Position numbers and translations under genes: made by a program. Positions 32,440 to 42,930 of a stretch of 64,000 bases of DNA are shown piece by piece (positions within the stretch are counted from its first letter, which is position 1; every line of letters starts with the position of its first letter). Source of the DNA: Takifugu bimaculatus (lineage: Eukaryota; Chordata; Actinopteri; Tetraodontiformes; Tetraodontidae); the NCBI GenBank assembly GCA_004026145.2, contig CP034980.1:10705649-10769648 (forward strand), given 5' to 3'. Under the pieces are notes generated by a model. That model saw only the letters and a program-made list of their open reading frames with translations. It had not been told where the DNA came from and made no database searches.

Positions 32440-32910
32440 GCCTAACTTTCTGGGGCATCTGGATGAGGACAAACGAGTTAAATTAGTTGAACTCATAAAC
32501 AGTTTTCCTGAGGTGTTTTCAGACGTTCCATCCCATACAGGTTTAATAGTGCACGACATTGATGTGGGCAGTGCTGAGCCAATTAAGCAACGTCTTTATC
32601 GAGTTTCTCCTGAGAAACGGGTGCAATTGGATGAGGAGGTACAGTATATGCTAGACAATAAAATTGCAGAGCCTTCAAGGTCTAGCTGGGCGTAACCTTG
32701 TCTCCTTATTCGAAAACCTGACTCTTCCTTTAGGCCGTGCACTAATTTTAGGAAGGTAAATGGTGTAACCAAACCAGATGTGTTTCCCTTGCCCCAAATG
32801 GAGGATTGTATTGACCAAGTAGGTTCAGCCAAGTATGTCAGTAAGTTTGACTTGCTGAAGGGTTACTGGCAAGTCCCCTTGTCTCCCCGGGCTCGGGAGA
32901 TTAGTGCCTA
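32440..32910 (+). pseudogene. Start of reverse transcriptase, Gmr1-like element
   Basis: The frame reads VFSDVPSHTGLIVHDIDVG, then a YRVSPEKR segment and a stop at 32693-32695. It continues with LLIRKPDSSFRPCTNFRKVN and KFDLLKGYWQVPLS. The sequence ends before the YxDD box, at the junction with the L2 tail. It is truncated and carries an internal stop. Confidence 0.8.
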
Positions 32911-33275
32911 ATAGCCTCTGTTACAATCAAAATTGTTGCTAGGTGCTTTCCAGAATCCCAGGGCCTGACCCCCAACATGAGACAGTGGCAGGAAAAACTC
33001 CCCTTTAACAGGAAGAAACCTTGAGCAGGATCATATAGGGGGACCCTCCTGCTGATGGCCGGCTGGGTAGAGAGAGAGGAGAAGGGGGGAGGACAGGTAG
33101 AGGAGAGAATAGGCAACAAGCTGTAAGTATAAGAGTTGAGGAGAGGAGAAAATAGGCGGATATCAGGGAAATACAATAATTACTACAAAGTGCTGGTGTA
33201 AGAGAAGAGCAGGTCAGCATACAGCTATAAAGGCGGTGATACCTGTAGATGGATACAGAAAGAGAGAGAGGAGAG
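32911..33275 (-). mobile_element. Second part of the split L2-like 3' tail
   Basis: Continues the tail begun at 28411: hairpin, AAAAACTCCCCTTTAACAGG, AG-rich tract and GGTGATACCTGTAGATGGATA. No coding part is attached. Confidence 0.8.
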
Positions 33276-33324
33276 AAGAGGATGCTGCCACCACCACCAT
33301 ATTTGACAGGGGGAAGGTGCATTC

Positions 33325-33697
33325 TGTCACGAACCAGATGAGAACCCAAATGCGACACAGGAGTTTGGCTGAACACCGCTTTATTGTCAGACACAGACAG
33401 GATTCACCGGGGAGCGAGCAGAATAGAATAGTCGGGGACAGGCAAGGTCGAGATCGGGCAGAAGGCAGACAGGGTATACCAGGGAGCAGGCAAAACAGAA
33501 TGGTCAGGAACAGGCAAGGTCAGAACCGGGCAGGCAGGCAAACAGGAATACGCTGGAAAGTCATCGGAACATGAATAACGATCTGGCAGGGAGCAGGTGC
33601 GCCGCCGGGGATTAAGAAGGGGCTCATTAGTGTCCAGATGCACAACAGGTGTGCGGGGCGAAGTGACTCACGGGCATGATTGCCCGCAGCTGTAACA
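33325..33697 (-). mobile_element. Solo LTR with target duplication CATTC
   Basis: 373 bp, TGTCACGAACC to CAGCTGTAACA, flanked by CATTC at 33320-33324 and 33698-33702. CGCTTTATTGTC gives AATAAA on the minus strand. Tandem CAGGCAAGGTC/GAGCAGGC-like units occupy the middle. Confidence 0.8.
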
Positions 33698-33702
33698 CAT
33701 TC

Positions 33703-35283
33703 AGAGTGATGTTTAATGTTCATTTAATTTTACTTGATGATGTTTTGGTTTTCTGTGCATGGGGCATCTCCTGCATGTCTGGCCATCCCAGGCAGAAAGA
33801 TCCCTCATCTGTGGCTCTCCTTCAGGCAACAACATTGGTGATTTTGGGCTTTAAATAGAATAAATTTGAACTTAAACTAATGTGAAATTAAGAATTTCTG
33901 TTAAATATAGAATCTACTTGTGAGAAAAAACATAAATATTTCATATGCATATATGAACTCAAGAGGCATGCATTCATGTAACAATTAAGAGAGATTCTGA
34001 CTAATGAATGAAGCAATAAATAAAACAGCCAAATTGCTGATGAAGGTCATTGGAAGTGTTGCTTGCTCTGAGGGCCGAGCTGCCTATTTTCATTTAACCC
34101 ACATTAAAAGCTTTGCTCGTCCTCACTTACACTCTTCCACTTAATAAACCAGACATGGACACAGACAGGCACACATGGAGGCGCACAGGTAGCACTTGAC
34201 ATCCACTCTGCCCACACACCATCTGACAGACATTAAGATTTAGCCTGAAGTGAATAAATACATTTGGCCATTTGGACTTGGTCTCTTAATTAAATGACTA
34301 ACCAGGCTGCTAATTTGGTGTGACATAATTAATTACAGCCAATTAGATAAACAGATGGGAGGAGTGTGTGGAGAGAAAATGAGTGAGGATCATTAACTTG
34401 TATGTGGGTGGATGGATCAGGCTCCACCATGAGCCAGACATTAAGGTATCAGGAAGCTCAGTGTAAATTGAGCAAGTGGGGGCTGCAATGTTGAGCAGAT
34501 GCAAAGATTGGTTACCAATGCTCCTTCAGACTAATAATGAGCTACATTCTCTCCACATTAGCATCTGTTTGCACACTCCCTGCTCTCTCTCCATCAACAA
34601 CCCCAAAAAAGAAGGTGGAGGCTTAAAACCTGATTGCTTCTCCCATCAATCTGAGGAGAAATGTAGTCTGCAACCATCATTATGACCACTGTTTCATTCT
34701 AAAACGTGAACAACAACATTAATCAATCACTGATTTAAAGCAGGAGGGACTAGTTGACCTGTGCGAAACACCCCAGTGTCCCAAGAGAAGTAACAACTGC
34801 CACTCCGCTGTGTGTGCGTGGTGAAACTGGATGGGTTCCAACATTTGTACTGGTGCAACGGTGCTGAACAAGAAATGGCTGAAGAAGAACAATAAAAGTT
34901 GCTGGAGTTGAGCCATTGTGTGGTTTAACAGTCATTTGCCTCAACTCGACTCTGCTCATTGTTTTGGAATTATCATAAGTGTGTAATGACAATAGTAATA
35001 CACATGCCTGTTCATTAGCTGTGATTTAATGTGCTAGCTGTTTGCTACAGATGACAGATTTACCATTGAGCTTTTAACAGAGTCGGGCTTAAGTACACAG
35101 ATAGGCATTATGGAACAGATACACAAGACTGCTGGGCTGAGGCCTGGCAAGGTGCTGGACGGTGGTGCTGGAAAATTGCTTGTGCTCAGGTTGACGGTCA
35201 TGAGTTCAGACAAACTACTAAAACATTGCACCCCTACATCTCTAATTTGGACTGGTGGCTCTCATTCACATCTAGATGAAGTC
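33703..35283. other. No gene seen
   Basis: A possible LINE-type tail (GATTTTGGGCTTTAAATAGA) lies near 33838-33862. The remainder is unassigned, with only short ORFs. The whole segment recurs at about 58492-60077 beyond the gap. Confidence 0.4.
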
Positions 35284-35288
35284 TACTC

Positions 35289-35636
35289 TGTTACGATGCG
35301 TGGTTGTACCGGACCCGAACGCAGGCAAGACGCAGTGATGAAAGGTCCAAAGTAAGTTTTATTTAACAAACACAAAAAGGACAGTCCTCCTGGGCTGCCG
35401 GGAAGCAACAGTTCCAACTTCGGGTGCGTACAAAGAGCTTCAGCGCAAAATCTTTCGAAACCAACAAAGTCACCACAGACACCAAAAGCACACAAAAATC
35501 CTCTGACACTGGTAGGCCGGAGTTCTAGTCCTTAAATAGGCTGCTGATGGCCTGCAGTTGCGCCAACCGGTGGCCGGAGCATGGCTCCACCACGCCCCCT
35601 GCAGGACAAGACAACCGGGAAGCCTGGAACCCAACA
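35289..35636 (-). mobile_element. Solo LTR with target duplication TACTC
   Basis: 348 bp from TGTTACGATGCG to GGAACCCAACA, flanked by TACTC at 35284-35288 and 35637-35641. CCTTAAATAGGC reads as a TATA-like element and TTTTATTTAAC as AATAAA on the minus strand. It is related to the element at 4322. Confidence 0.8.
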
Positions 35637-35641
35637 TACTC

Positions 35642-36011
35642 GTGACTCCAGAGGTTACCAGCCTGATGCATAATCAATAGGACAAGCACTACCCAACTTG
35701 AAGCCTTAACTTGAAGCAAGCTTGCTGAGGAATTACTGCATCATCTTGTAGGCGTGCACTTTCCACATCACCAGCTTGCATTTCACTAATATCCAGATGT
35801 TTGACTGGATAATATTTTTTAACTGAAACCTGTCTGGTTTTCCAACACTTTCTTGAAGAAATCTTCAGATCTTCAATGATATTGATTGTGTTTGCCATAA
35901 CAAGGCTGGTGTTTATATTAGAAGTAATGGAGGAAAAGTGATCAAATGGCTGAACCAGTGTTCACAAACACACACAGATTCATCCCAGCTTCGCCTGCCT
36001 CTTTCTCTATG

Positions 36012-36077
<66 letters not shown>

Positions 36078-36894
36078 ACGGACGGACATCACTTTAACTG
36101 TCAGGCAGAAAGAGAAACAGAGCAAAAGGGAGGGAGGGACCTTTCCTTCTGAACCAAAAGTGGGTCACAGAGGACCGGAGGTTAAAACTGTGACACCAAC
36201 TTTCTGCTTGTTCCTGTTAAGCCCTGTTCTGCTTTGTGACTTTGATTTAAAAGCGAGTGTTTGAGTGACATAGCTGGGGAGAAAATGAAAGTGCAGCAGA
36301 AAATGTTGGAGAAATTATCTAAATCATGAAGATGCATCAACATTGTTACATTGCTACATGTTTTTTTTTAGTGTGAAGATTTCTTTTCATACATTTCATA
36401 AAACTGTAAACAATGCCCCACTGGGGTTTTCCACAATTCCCCCTAAACAACTAAATATGTTTAAAAAAAATAAGACAATAATGAAACAATGAAGAAAATG
36501 GTCTCTATGTTCAAAATGTGTTGTTGATTATATTTCTTGTGATTTCATGAAGCTAAAAGTTTGGTGGGCATCAGAACATACAAATCATAGCCATGTTTTT
36601 CAATGCTTCTTTCCTCTCATACTACATTTCAGTTGCACTACAAGGGTCAGCTTGTGCTCCTTCCTGATGGATGGAGAATGTTGGTGAATCTTCAGCTGAG
36701 CAGCAACGTGGGATGACATTCCTGTGAAATCTCAGGATGGTTGTTAACTTCTGGTCACCCAGAATATGGTAGAGTAATAACAAAACACTAGCAGAAGTAA
36801 CCTAAACACCATATGAAGCTGTTTATTCCGTGACATTTATTGAATCTATCGTATTTATAATATAGATCGACTACATTTTAGGATGACGTGTAAA
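35642..36894. other. No gene seen; contains a (TG)n tract
   Basis: (TG)n at 36013-36075. The ORFs over it are repeat artefacts. The remaining sequence is AT-rich and unassigned. Confidence 0.5.
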
Positions 36895-36899
36895 TGAAC

Positions 36900-37294
36900 T
36901 GTCACGATCTTGGTTCTGGTCTGTGTGTTTGGGTTGTTGTGTTCTGTGTGTTCCACTAGGGGGTGTGCTTGACCCATTTCTCCAGCTGGCTGCTTCCACA
37001 GCTGCTGCTAATCAGGGTAATTAGCAGACCTCTTTATCATCCAACAGTCCAGCATCACACTGTTTTGCCAGACTCCCAGTTCTTGCAATTCTATCGTTGA
37101 CTAACCTTGCTGTCTTCTCTTTTCCTGAGGTCACAACATCTTCCCTCTCTGATGATCAATGCACAGATTGTTTGCTACACACATGAGTGGCGTGCACACT
37201 TACCTTCACTGTTGTAAATATCTTGTGAATAAATAGGTTCTCTATCAGATTTCGCACCTGTCTGCATTCTTGAATTTTGGCAACAGTTGTAACA
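36900..37294 (+). mobile_element. Solo LTR with target duplication TGAAC
   Basis: 395 bp, TGTCACGATCTTGG to CAGTTGTAACA, flanked by TGAAC at 36895-36899 and 37295-37299. AATAAA at about 37229 supports plus orientation. A related fragment lies at 45490-45602 (shared TTCCACYAGGGGGYGTG). Confidence 0.8.
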
Positions 37295-37299
37295 TGAAC

Positions 37300-37828
37300 A
37301 AAGGTGTATTTTCAGGACTGGAAGGACAACCACCACTGCCGTAGGCCACAATGTATCATGGAACTCTCAGTTTTCCAGAACCTTTACCAAAAACAGAATT
37401 CCAGAAATGGAGCATATTGAGCCTCCATCCCCAGCCGGGTGCAGGTGTTTGAAATGGGGAGCCGTCCATCCCCGTGTGATTCACTTGTCTGGTACAATGT
37501 TTGAGCAATGTCTTTACTTTTTATGTTGCTATTAGTTTAGCTAGTATGTAGCAGTGGAAGTAGTTAGTAGCACATTGGACTCCTTAGTAAATTTTGTTTT
37601 AATTAAAAAACTGTTGTGATGTATTTTGTGTAATGCTTTGACTTCAATATGTTACAGTTAACACAATGCATGCAATAGAATTAAGAGGGAAAATGGCAAC
37701 TGTTCATATCTGTTCAATTATTTGTGCATACCAAGATAATTCCACATGTATGTGTAAAAGAAAAACCAATCACTGTGTTTCATGGAACAAAACACACCCT
37801 CGCCTCTGTAAGTACACTGCATAAAAAT
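37300..37828. other. No gene seen
   Basis: Unassigned AT-rich DNA with no supported ORF or element end. Confidence 0.4.
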
Positions 37829-38880
37829 GTCAGATAGATACGATCTAAACCAGTCTAGTGCTGTCCACCACACCGGTCTGAAAGTACAAGGGCACTGCCC
37901 CCGATGTCCACGCAATGTTTCAGAGGCGTGTCAACCAGGACAGCCCTACAACATCCAGAGCCTTAAGATTCCCCGGGCGGATCTCATCCACTCCCGGAGC
38001 TCCGCCGCCAAGCAGCTGCTTCACTACCTAAACAACTTCCGCTCCGGAAATTGCATGGTGGACCTCCTGGTCATCCGACTCTGTTCCACTTTGAGGATAC
38101 GTGTTGGTAGGATTGAGGAGCTCCTGGAAGTATTCCTTCCACTGCCAGATAATTGCCCCAGGAGACGTCAGCAGCTCCCCATGCACACCTAACACGGTGT
38201 GGGCGAGTTGCCGCCTGCCACCCCTAAGGCGCCGGACAGTTTGCCAGAATCATAGCCTCACCGAACTCCTCCCATGCCCGAGTTTTTGCCTCCGTGACTG
38301 TCGCGGCCGCAACCCACTTAGCCAACCTGTACCGGTCAGTTGCTTCCGGAGACCCACAGACCAGCCATGACCTGTAGGCCTCTTTCTTCAGCCTGATGGC
38401 TCCCCTCACCTCTGGTGTCCACCATCAGGTACGGGGATTACCGCCACAACCAGCACCAGCGGCCTTGCAGCCACAGCTTGCGACAGCCGCCTCGACAATG
38501 GCGGAGCGGAACATGGCCCATTCAGACTCTACCACCCCTCCCCTACCACCCTCGGAACGCGATCAAACCTCTGTCGGAGGTGGGAGTTGAAGACCAGCCT
38601 GACGGGTTCCTCCACCAAGCGTTACCAACAGACCCTCACTAAGCGTTTGGGCCTGCCAGGTCCACGCGGTGGCTCCCCCCCCCCATCTGATCCAACTCAC
38701 CACCAGGTAGTGATCAGTTGACAGCTCTGCTCCTCTCTTCACCCGAGTGTCCAAAACATTTACAACATCTACATGGATATTAAAGTCTCTAATGATCATG
38801 ACTTTGTCCGTTCTAAGGGCCAAGTCAGATAAGAAATCAGAGAACTCAGATAGGAACTCTGAATGTGGCCCAGCAGATGA
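37829..38880 (-). pseudogene. Mosaic: Rex3-like piece between two L2-like pieces
   Basis: 37829-37870 matches the L2-like RT (GATCTAAACCAGTCTAGTGC) and 38760-38880 the L2-like endonuclease, both minus strand. Between them, about 37870-38740 is RTE/Rex3-like on the same strand: its endonuclease end (STDHYLVVSWIRW near 38710), an Arg-rich middle, and an early RT part near 37940-38000. Stops and deletions are present. In the intact LINE the two flanking pieces lie about 1.4 kb apart, so part of the host LINE has been lost. Confidence 0.65.
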
Positions 38881-39105
38881 TCTCTACCTATTCTGATTTG
38901 TACCTGTCCTCTTCCTTCTCCTCTCTCTCTCTCTACATGAGCCTGGTCCTGCCCAAGGTTTCTTCCTGTTTCTTCCTGTCTTCCTTTAGTTTTCCTTGCC
39001 ACTGTTGCTTGTTTGGGGTCAGGCCCTGGGATTCTGTAAAGCGCCTAGAAACAATTGTGATTGTAACAGACGCTATATAAATAATGATTGATTGACTGAT
39101 TGATT
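38881..39105 (+). mobile_element. L2-like 3' tail, plus orientation
   Basis: GAGCCTGGTCCTGCCCAAGG, GTCAGGCCCTGGGATTCTG, the hairpin AGCGCCTAGAAACAATTGTG / ATTGTAACAGACGCT, then (TGAT)n. It directly abuts the minus-strand endonuclease piece, so two opposed L2-like pieces meet here. Confidence 0.8.
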
Positions 39106-39135
39106 GTGTGTATATATAAATATATATCTATATAC

Positions 39136-39138
<3 letters not shown>

Positions 39139-39182
<44 letters not shown>
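39139..39182. repeat. (TG)n microsatellite
   Basis: About twenty-two TG units directly after a (TATA)n-like patch. Confidence 0.95.
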
Positions 39183-39184
<2 letters not shown>

Positions 39185-39185
39185 C

Positions 39186-39670
39186 TGCTGATCCTAGCCG
39201 CTATGATGCCTGATAGGAGCTTCCATGTGGTGCTGAGGCAAGTTATGGGCCAGTATTGTGGATTGTGGATGGTATTGTGCCATTTTGGGGGTCCTTCATT
39301 TTGAGGATTGTCCGGCCCTGATTTAGCCACTCTGGGTGGTTCCCTGATGTTAGCAGCTGGTTCATCTGTGCTGCCAGGCATTCATGGAGTGCAGTCAGCT
39401 TCTTAAGCAGTAGGTGTGAATCTTATTAGGCCCTGGTGCTTTATTTTGGACGCTCTTGTTTGGATGTCTGCTAATGTGATGACTAATGGGTCTTGTTCTG
39501 AAAGTTGGCTGTGCTCTGTCTGTAGGTCTTGCAGCCATTGGGCATTAGTATTGTGCATTGCCTTTTTCTCTCAGATACCCTTTCAGTATTGTTCAGTCTC
39601 AGCCCTGAGTGGGTCTGTTGTCATCTTGTTGCCCTGCCATTGAGAATGGACCTTTGCCGAGTTGGTGGAG
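39186..39670 (-). pseudogene. R4/Dong-type LINE fragment (RT start)
   Basis: The minus-strand translation has NPQYWPITCLSTTWKLLSGI (39300-39215), the diagnostic RT block 1-2 region of R4/Dong-clade elements. It is preceded by a decayed segment with MPGSTDE and TAW-like residues. Frame breaks are present. The fragment ends at the (TG)n tract. Confidence 0.55.
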
Positions 39671-39984
39671 AACACCCTGTTTTTCTCCTTGCCTCTACTT
39701 CTCTTGTGTACCTCTTTAGTCGGGTAGCCAGGGCTGTGAGCCATGTCATATTTTATTTTTAAAAAAAGAGTTATTGGATTATTTTACATGTACATGTTTT
39801 ATTTTTCATTTACATTTTAGCACTTAACAAACAATCAATCAATCAGGTCAATCAGGTGGTAAAATATGTTTGTGTGTCCGGAGGACAAACCGAGAACTTT
39901 CAGCAGGCCGGACACCACAACAATGTAGTAAGTACACACAAACATCTCACCTCTTTTCTCACTGTGTGCAGGTGTCACGACTGT

Positions 39985-40145
39985 GAGCCTTTCACACAGG
40001 AGTGCTGCATTTCCAACAGCATCCGTGGCTTTGCGTTTTTTGTTTCTTGGACACAACTGGCACCTCTTTCTCTTCTGCTGGCCCTTTGTGCTTCTGTCCT
40101 GTGGCCAGATTGCAGCAGTTTTTGTCACTCCACAACTTCCCATGG
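39985..40145 (-). pseudogene. piggyBac-type transposase C-terminal fragment
   Basis: The minus-strand translation contains KRKRCQLCPRNKKRKATD, which resembles the Cys-rich C-terminal domain of piggyBac/PGBD transposases. The following cysteines are scrambled by a frame change. A likely N-terminal remnant of the same copy lies at 40597-40839. Confidence 0.5.
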
Positions 40146-40167
40146 CTTCATTGATGTAGGCTGGTAA

Positions 40168-40450
40168 TGTTAGGAGTTTTCACTGGGGCTTCTCTCCAGT
40201 TCACTCCAATCAATCTGCACTCCTGATTCGCATCGATAGACAATCAACCTACTTGCCTTCTATTTTAAAAGCCTGGGTTGTCTCGTCCATCTTTGCCGAT
40301 TTGTTGTTCAACCCCCTGTGGTTCAGCCTGGCTCCTAAAACGTTCAGGATTACATGTAAGCTTTTGGATTCCTGTTGCATGCTCAGGACTCATTGTCCGT
40401 TTGTTCTACAGATCGACCTCTCAGAAGCCTGTTCGTGCCGTAAAACAATG
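40168..40450 (+). mobile_element. Partial LTR of the TGTTAGGAG family
   Basis: Starts TGTTAGGAGTTTTCACTGGG and contains TATTTTAAAAGCC and GTTGTTCAACCCCCTGTGG, paralleling 26889-27349. The 3' end and target duplication are not clear. It separates the two piggyBac-like pieces. Confidence 0.5.
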
Positions 40451-40596
40451 AATTTTGGGATGAAATTTCACCTCCAGTTGATCAAGAACAAGTCCCGTAT
40501 GTTGCAGAAAGTTGGTAGGCTCAGTTGGTAGGCTCTGGTCCACTTGTCATCACACCTGTTTTATTAAATTATCAGTCATGAGATGCTTCCATGCAT

Positions 40597-40839
40597 CTAT
40601 TGGGGAGACAGCACTAAACCCAGGTGCCCTGGTCGACTACTTAGCTGGGAGGTAACTCTGTCCTTACAGCACATTCTGTTGGACACAATAACCATTTCCT
40701 CTTTATAGTACTCATCAGAGGACTCCTGTGTCTGACAATATTCTGGGTCCTCTATATCCGAGATGTCAGAATCTGAGTCAATGCCTCCACTGGGCTCTTC
40801 ATCCCATCCATATAAAATCAATTGTAGGCCAAGGTCCAT
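40597..40839 (-). pseudogene. Acidic N-terminal remnant, probably piggyBac-type
   Basis: An 80-codon minus-strand frame is rich in Asp/Glu/Ser (GIDSDSDISDIEDPEYC). Such acidic leaders are common at the N-terminus of piggyBac transposases. The assignment depends on the Cys-rich C-terminal fragment lying downstream on the same strand. Confidence 0.35.
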
Positions 40840-40977
40840 ATGGATCCTAGCACCTATGTCACTTTAAGTAACAAAAAAAAATATTGGAAAGGAAAATGTT
40901 TGAAATGCACAGAAAACTATAAATCATACAAAAAACTAGCTAATATAACAATAGCCTAGTTAGCTAGGTGAGGCACA

Positions 40978-40978
<1 letters not shown>

Positions 40979-41031
<53 letters not shown>

Positions 41032-41123
41032 GTGTGTGTGTTGCCTACTGTTAGGCCCTGGGATTCTGGAAAGCGCCTTGAAATAATTTTGATTGTAAAA
41101 GGCGCCATATAAATAAAGATTGA
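40979..41123 (+). mobile_element. (TG)n followed by an L2-like 3' tail
   Basis: (TG)n at 40979-41041 runs into TTAGGCCCTGGGATTCTGG, then the hairpin AGCGCCTTGAAATAATTTTG / TTGTAAAAGGCGCC and ATAAATAAAGATTGATTTG. The hairpin stem here pairs without mismatch at its base. Confidence 0.75.
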
Positions 41124-42005
41124 TTTGATTTGTTATCTAACAGTATTGTGTTTAGGTAGAGTTGCTAAGAATTAAAGGTTTGTTTTAAAAATTTTGAAGA
41201 TTAACAACCCGTGGGGTCATTGTTGTTTTTTTGGGAAGTTGTTGCTGGAGAAGTCAGATGTAAGATAACTTTATAGTACAAACCCTAAATATTTTCATTT
41301 TACATTTCTTTCTTTCAATGATGACCTCACCTATCTGCACTGGCTAAACGTCACTGGATGACACTGACATCACACTGGACTGTTGAAGCGCACACCAACT
41401 ACAGATCCACCAACCCCACTAAACCAAAACAAAAACAGGAGTAACTGTAATTCATTCCAAAATATTTTTAATAAAGGTGATAATGATGTGAGTTGCTTGT
41501 GGGATGTTTGTGTGCTAAATGTTTTACTTTGGCTTTCCCCATCCTTCTCTGTCTTCCTTTCTCCCTTCCTCCCTCCCTGTCTCCTTTCCATCCTCTGTTC
41601 ATGTCTGTCTTTTGGGTATGAGGATTATCTCTTTGCAGGCCGTCTCCTGTTTTTCTTGTGAAGTATGACTCCGTCTTTTAACTGGCTCACTCCTTTCAAA
41701 CTGCCAGGTTTCTATTCATTCTCTGGCTTTCATCTCAAGTAAAACCACCAGTAAAAGCCATTACCAAGAGTCCAACCAACCTTCTCCTGTCAGCAAAAAC
41801 ACATGTCCTCTGGCAATGGAGCATTACAGCAGAGGCTGCTTTGGTGTCTTGAGTGAGATCCCATCGAAGGCCCTGTTTCTCCTCCTGTGTGTGTCTGTGT
41901 GTGTGTGAGAGCCCTCCACGTTATGAAAAGGACAGCTTTACCTAATACTTGTGGGGAGGATGGACACCAAGGTCACAAACACCTTCTCGGAACCGTTTTC
42001 ACAAA
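41124..42005. other. No gene seen
   Basis: Unassigned sequence. The ORFs at 41370-41661 and 41887-42138 lack recognisable domains, and the latter runs into the TIR element. Confidence 0.4.
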
Positions 42006-42930
42006 GGCTGTTTCCGAAACCACACACTCGTTCCCTTTTCACTACTCACTACATGGGGGACATGGATTGAGTGAACTACGAAGTGCACTCAATTTAAAGT
42101 TAGTATTCGGACAACGGTGTCATTTACGGCGCACGTAAAGTGATGTCATGGTGTCGCATAATAATTACGAACCGGTCGCCGGGAAAAGTGGCCAGGTCCA
42201 TTTAATTATTTTAACCCATCAGAAATACATTCAGCAGTCATTTTATGAAAATGCAATATTTTACCCTATAATTAACTTTATATAATAAAATAAAATATTA
42301 ATGTCAATAATAATACAGTATAATTACTTATTACCTAAAATAATTAGTGTCCCTTGACATTTTCAAGCCAAGACGTGATGGCACATTCTCAAGTCATATT
42401 CCGCTGTAGTGAAAACATTTAATAAAGCAATTTTTCATCAAAAAATGGATCCAGAGCTACTTTTCATCTTTGTAAATATTCTTTTACTGAGATTCTGTCG
42501 CCTGGTGAGGAACAGACGATTCCGAAGAACAATTTTAAGTGAGGGGCGGGGTCAGTGAAGATTGATTGATTTTTTTTTAATTTTTTTTATACACATTTAT
42601 GCTGTAATATTTTAAGATGATCATATTGGACCCCTACTGAAAAAAAAAATATTTCCAAAAATTTCATATATCAAACCGCACAGTAGAAATTACGTTAAAA
42701 AATGTCCCATCAGCCTTTACGGTATCACGTGATACCGTAATGGCTGATGGGATACATTTTCCGAGTTAGGGTGCTCGCTTGTACACTACTTTTCGCAGTG
42801 CATTGTGTGATACATTGAGTGCACTACATAGGGTACTGCGATGCTCACTAACAATTCAGACACTATTTCAAAATGGCGTCCACACTATTGAGTGCACTAG
42901 GGGGTATAGGGGGTGGTTTCGGAAACAGCC
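42006..42930. mobile_element. Non-autonomous TIR element, 18-bp perfect ends
   Basis: The ends are GGCTGTTTCCGAAACCAC (42006-42023) and its exact complement (42913-42930), flanked by AAA on both sides. Further repeats of GAGTGCACT occur near both ends. It is 925 bp, AT-rich inside, and has no transposase frame. A three-base duplication would fit PIF/Harbinger, but three A are weak evidence, so the superfamily is left open. Confidence 0.7.
42705..42752. repeat. 48-bp palindrome without loop
   Basis: Arms 42705-42728 and 42729-42752 pair with a single mismatch; the central 24 bases are perfect. The core is GGTATCACGTGATACC, centred on CACGTG. It lies within the TIR element. Confidence 0.9.

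Larger units (their letters stand above)
28436..32910 (+). mobile_element. Gmr1-like Ty3/gypsy element (LTR-gag-PR-IN-RT), 3'-deleted
   Basis: It has a 5' LTR, a tRNA-Pro type primer site, gag with a SCAN-like capsid segment, a zinc knuckle, an aspartic protease, an integrase and the beginning of RT. Integrase lies before RT. This is the order described for the deuterostome Gmr1 group of Ty3/gypsy elements; ordinary gypsy elements have RT-RNase H-integrase. RNase H and the 3' LTR are absent. The element is flanked by ATAG (28432-28435 and 32911-32914) inside a single L2 tail. Several frameshifts make it dead. Confidence 0.85.

Noticed and set aside
33280..33323. Tc1-like fragment (CCACCACCATATTTGACAGG)
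   Set aside because: Too short to support an element on its own.
38010..38642. Plus-strand ORFs over the mosaic region, resembling a Gln/His/Pro-rich protein
   Set aside because: They are antisense to the Rex3-like coding strand.
42705..42752. Palindrome as a transcription terminator
   Set aside because: No T-run, no upstream gene, and it lies inside a transposable element in a eukaryotic genome.
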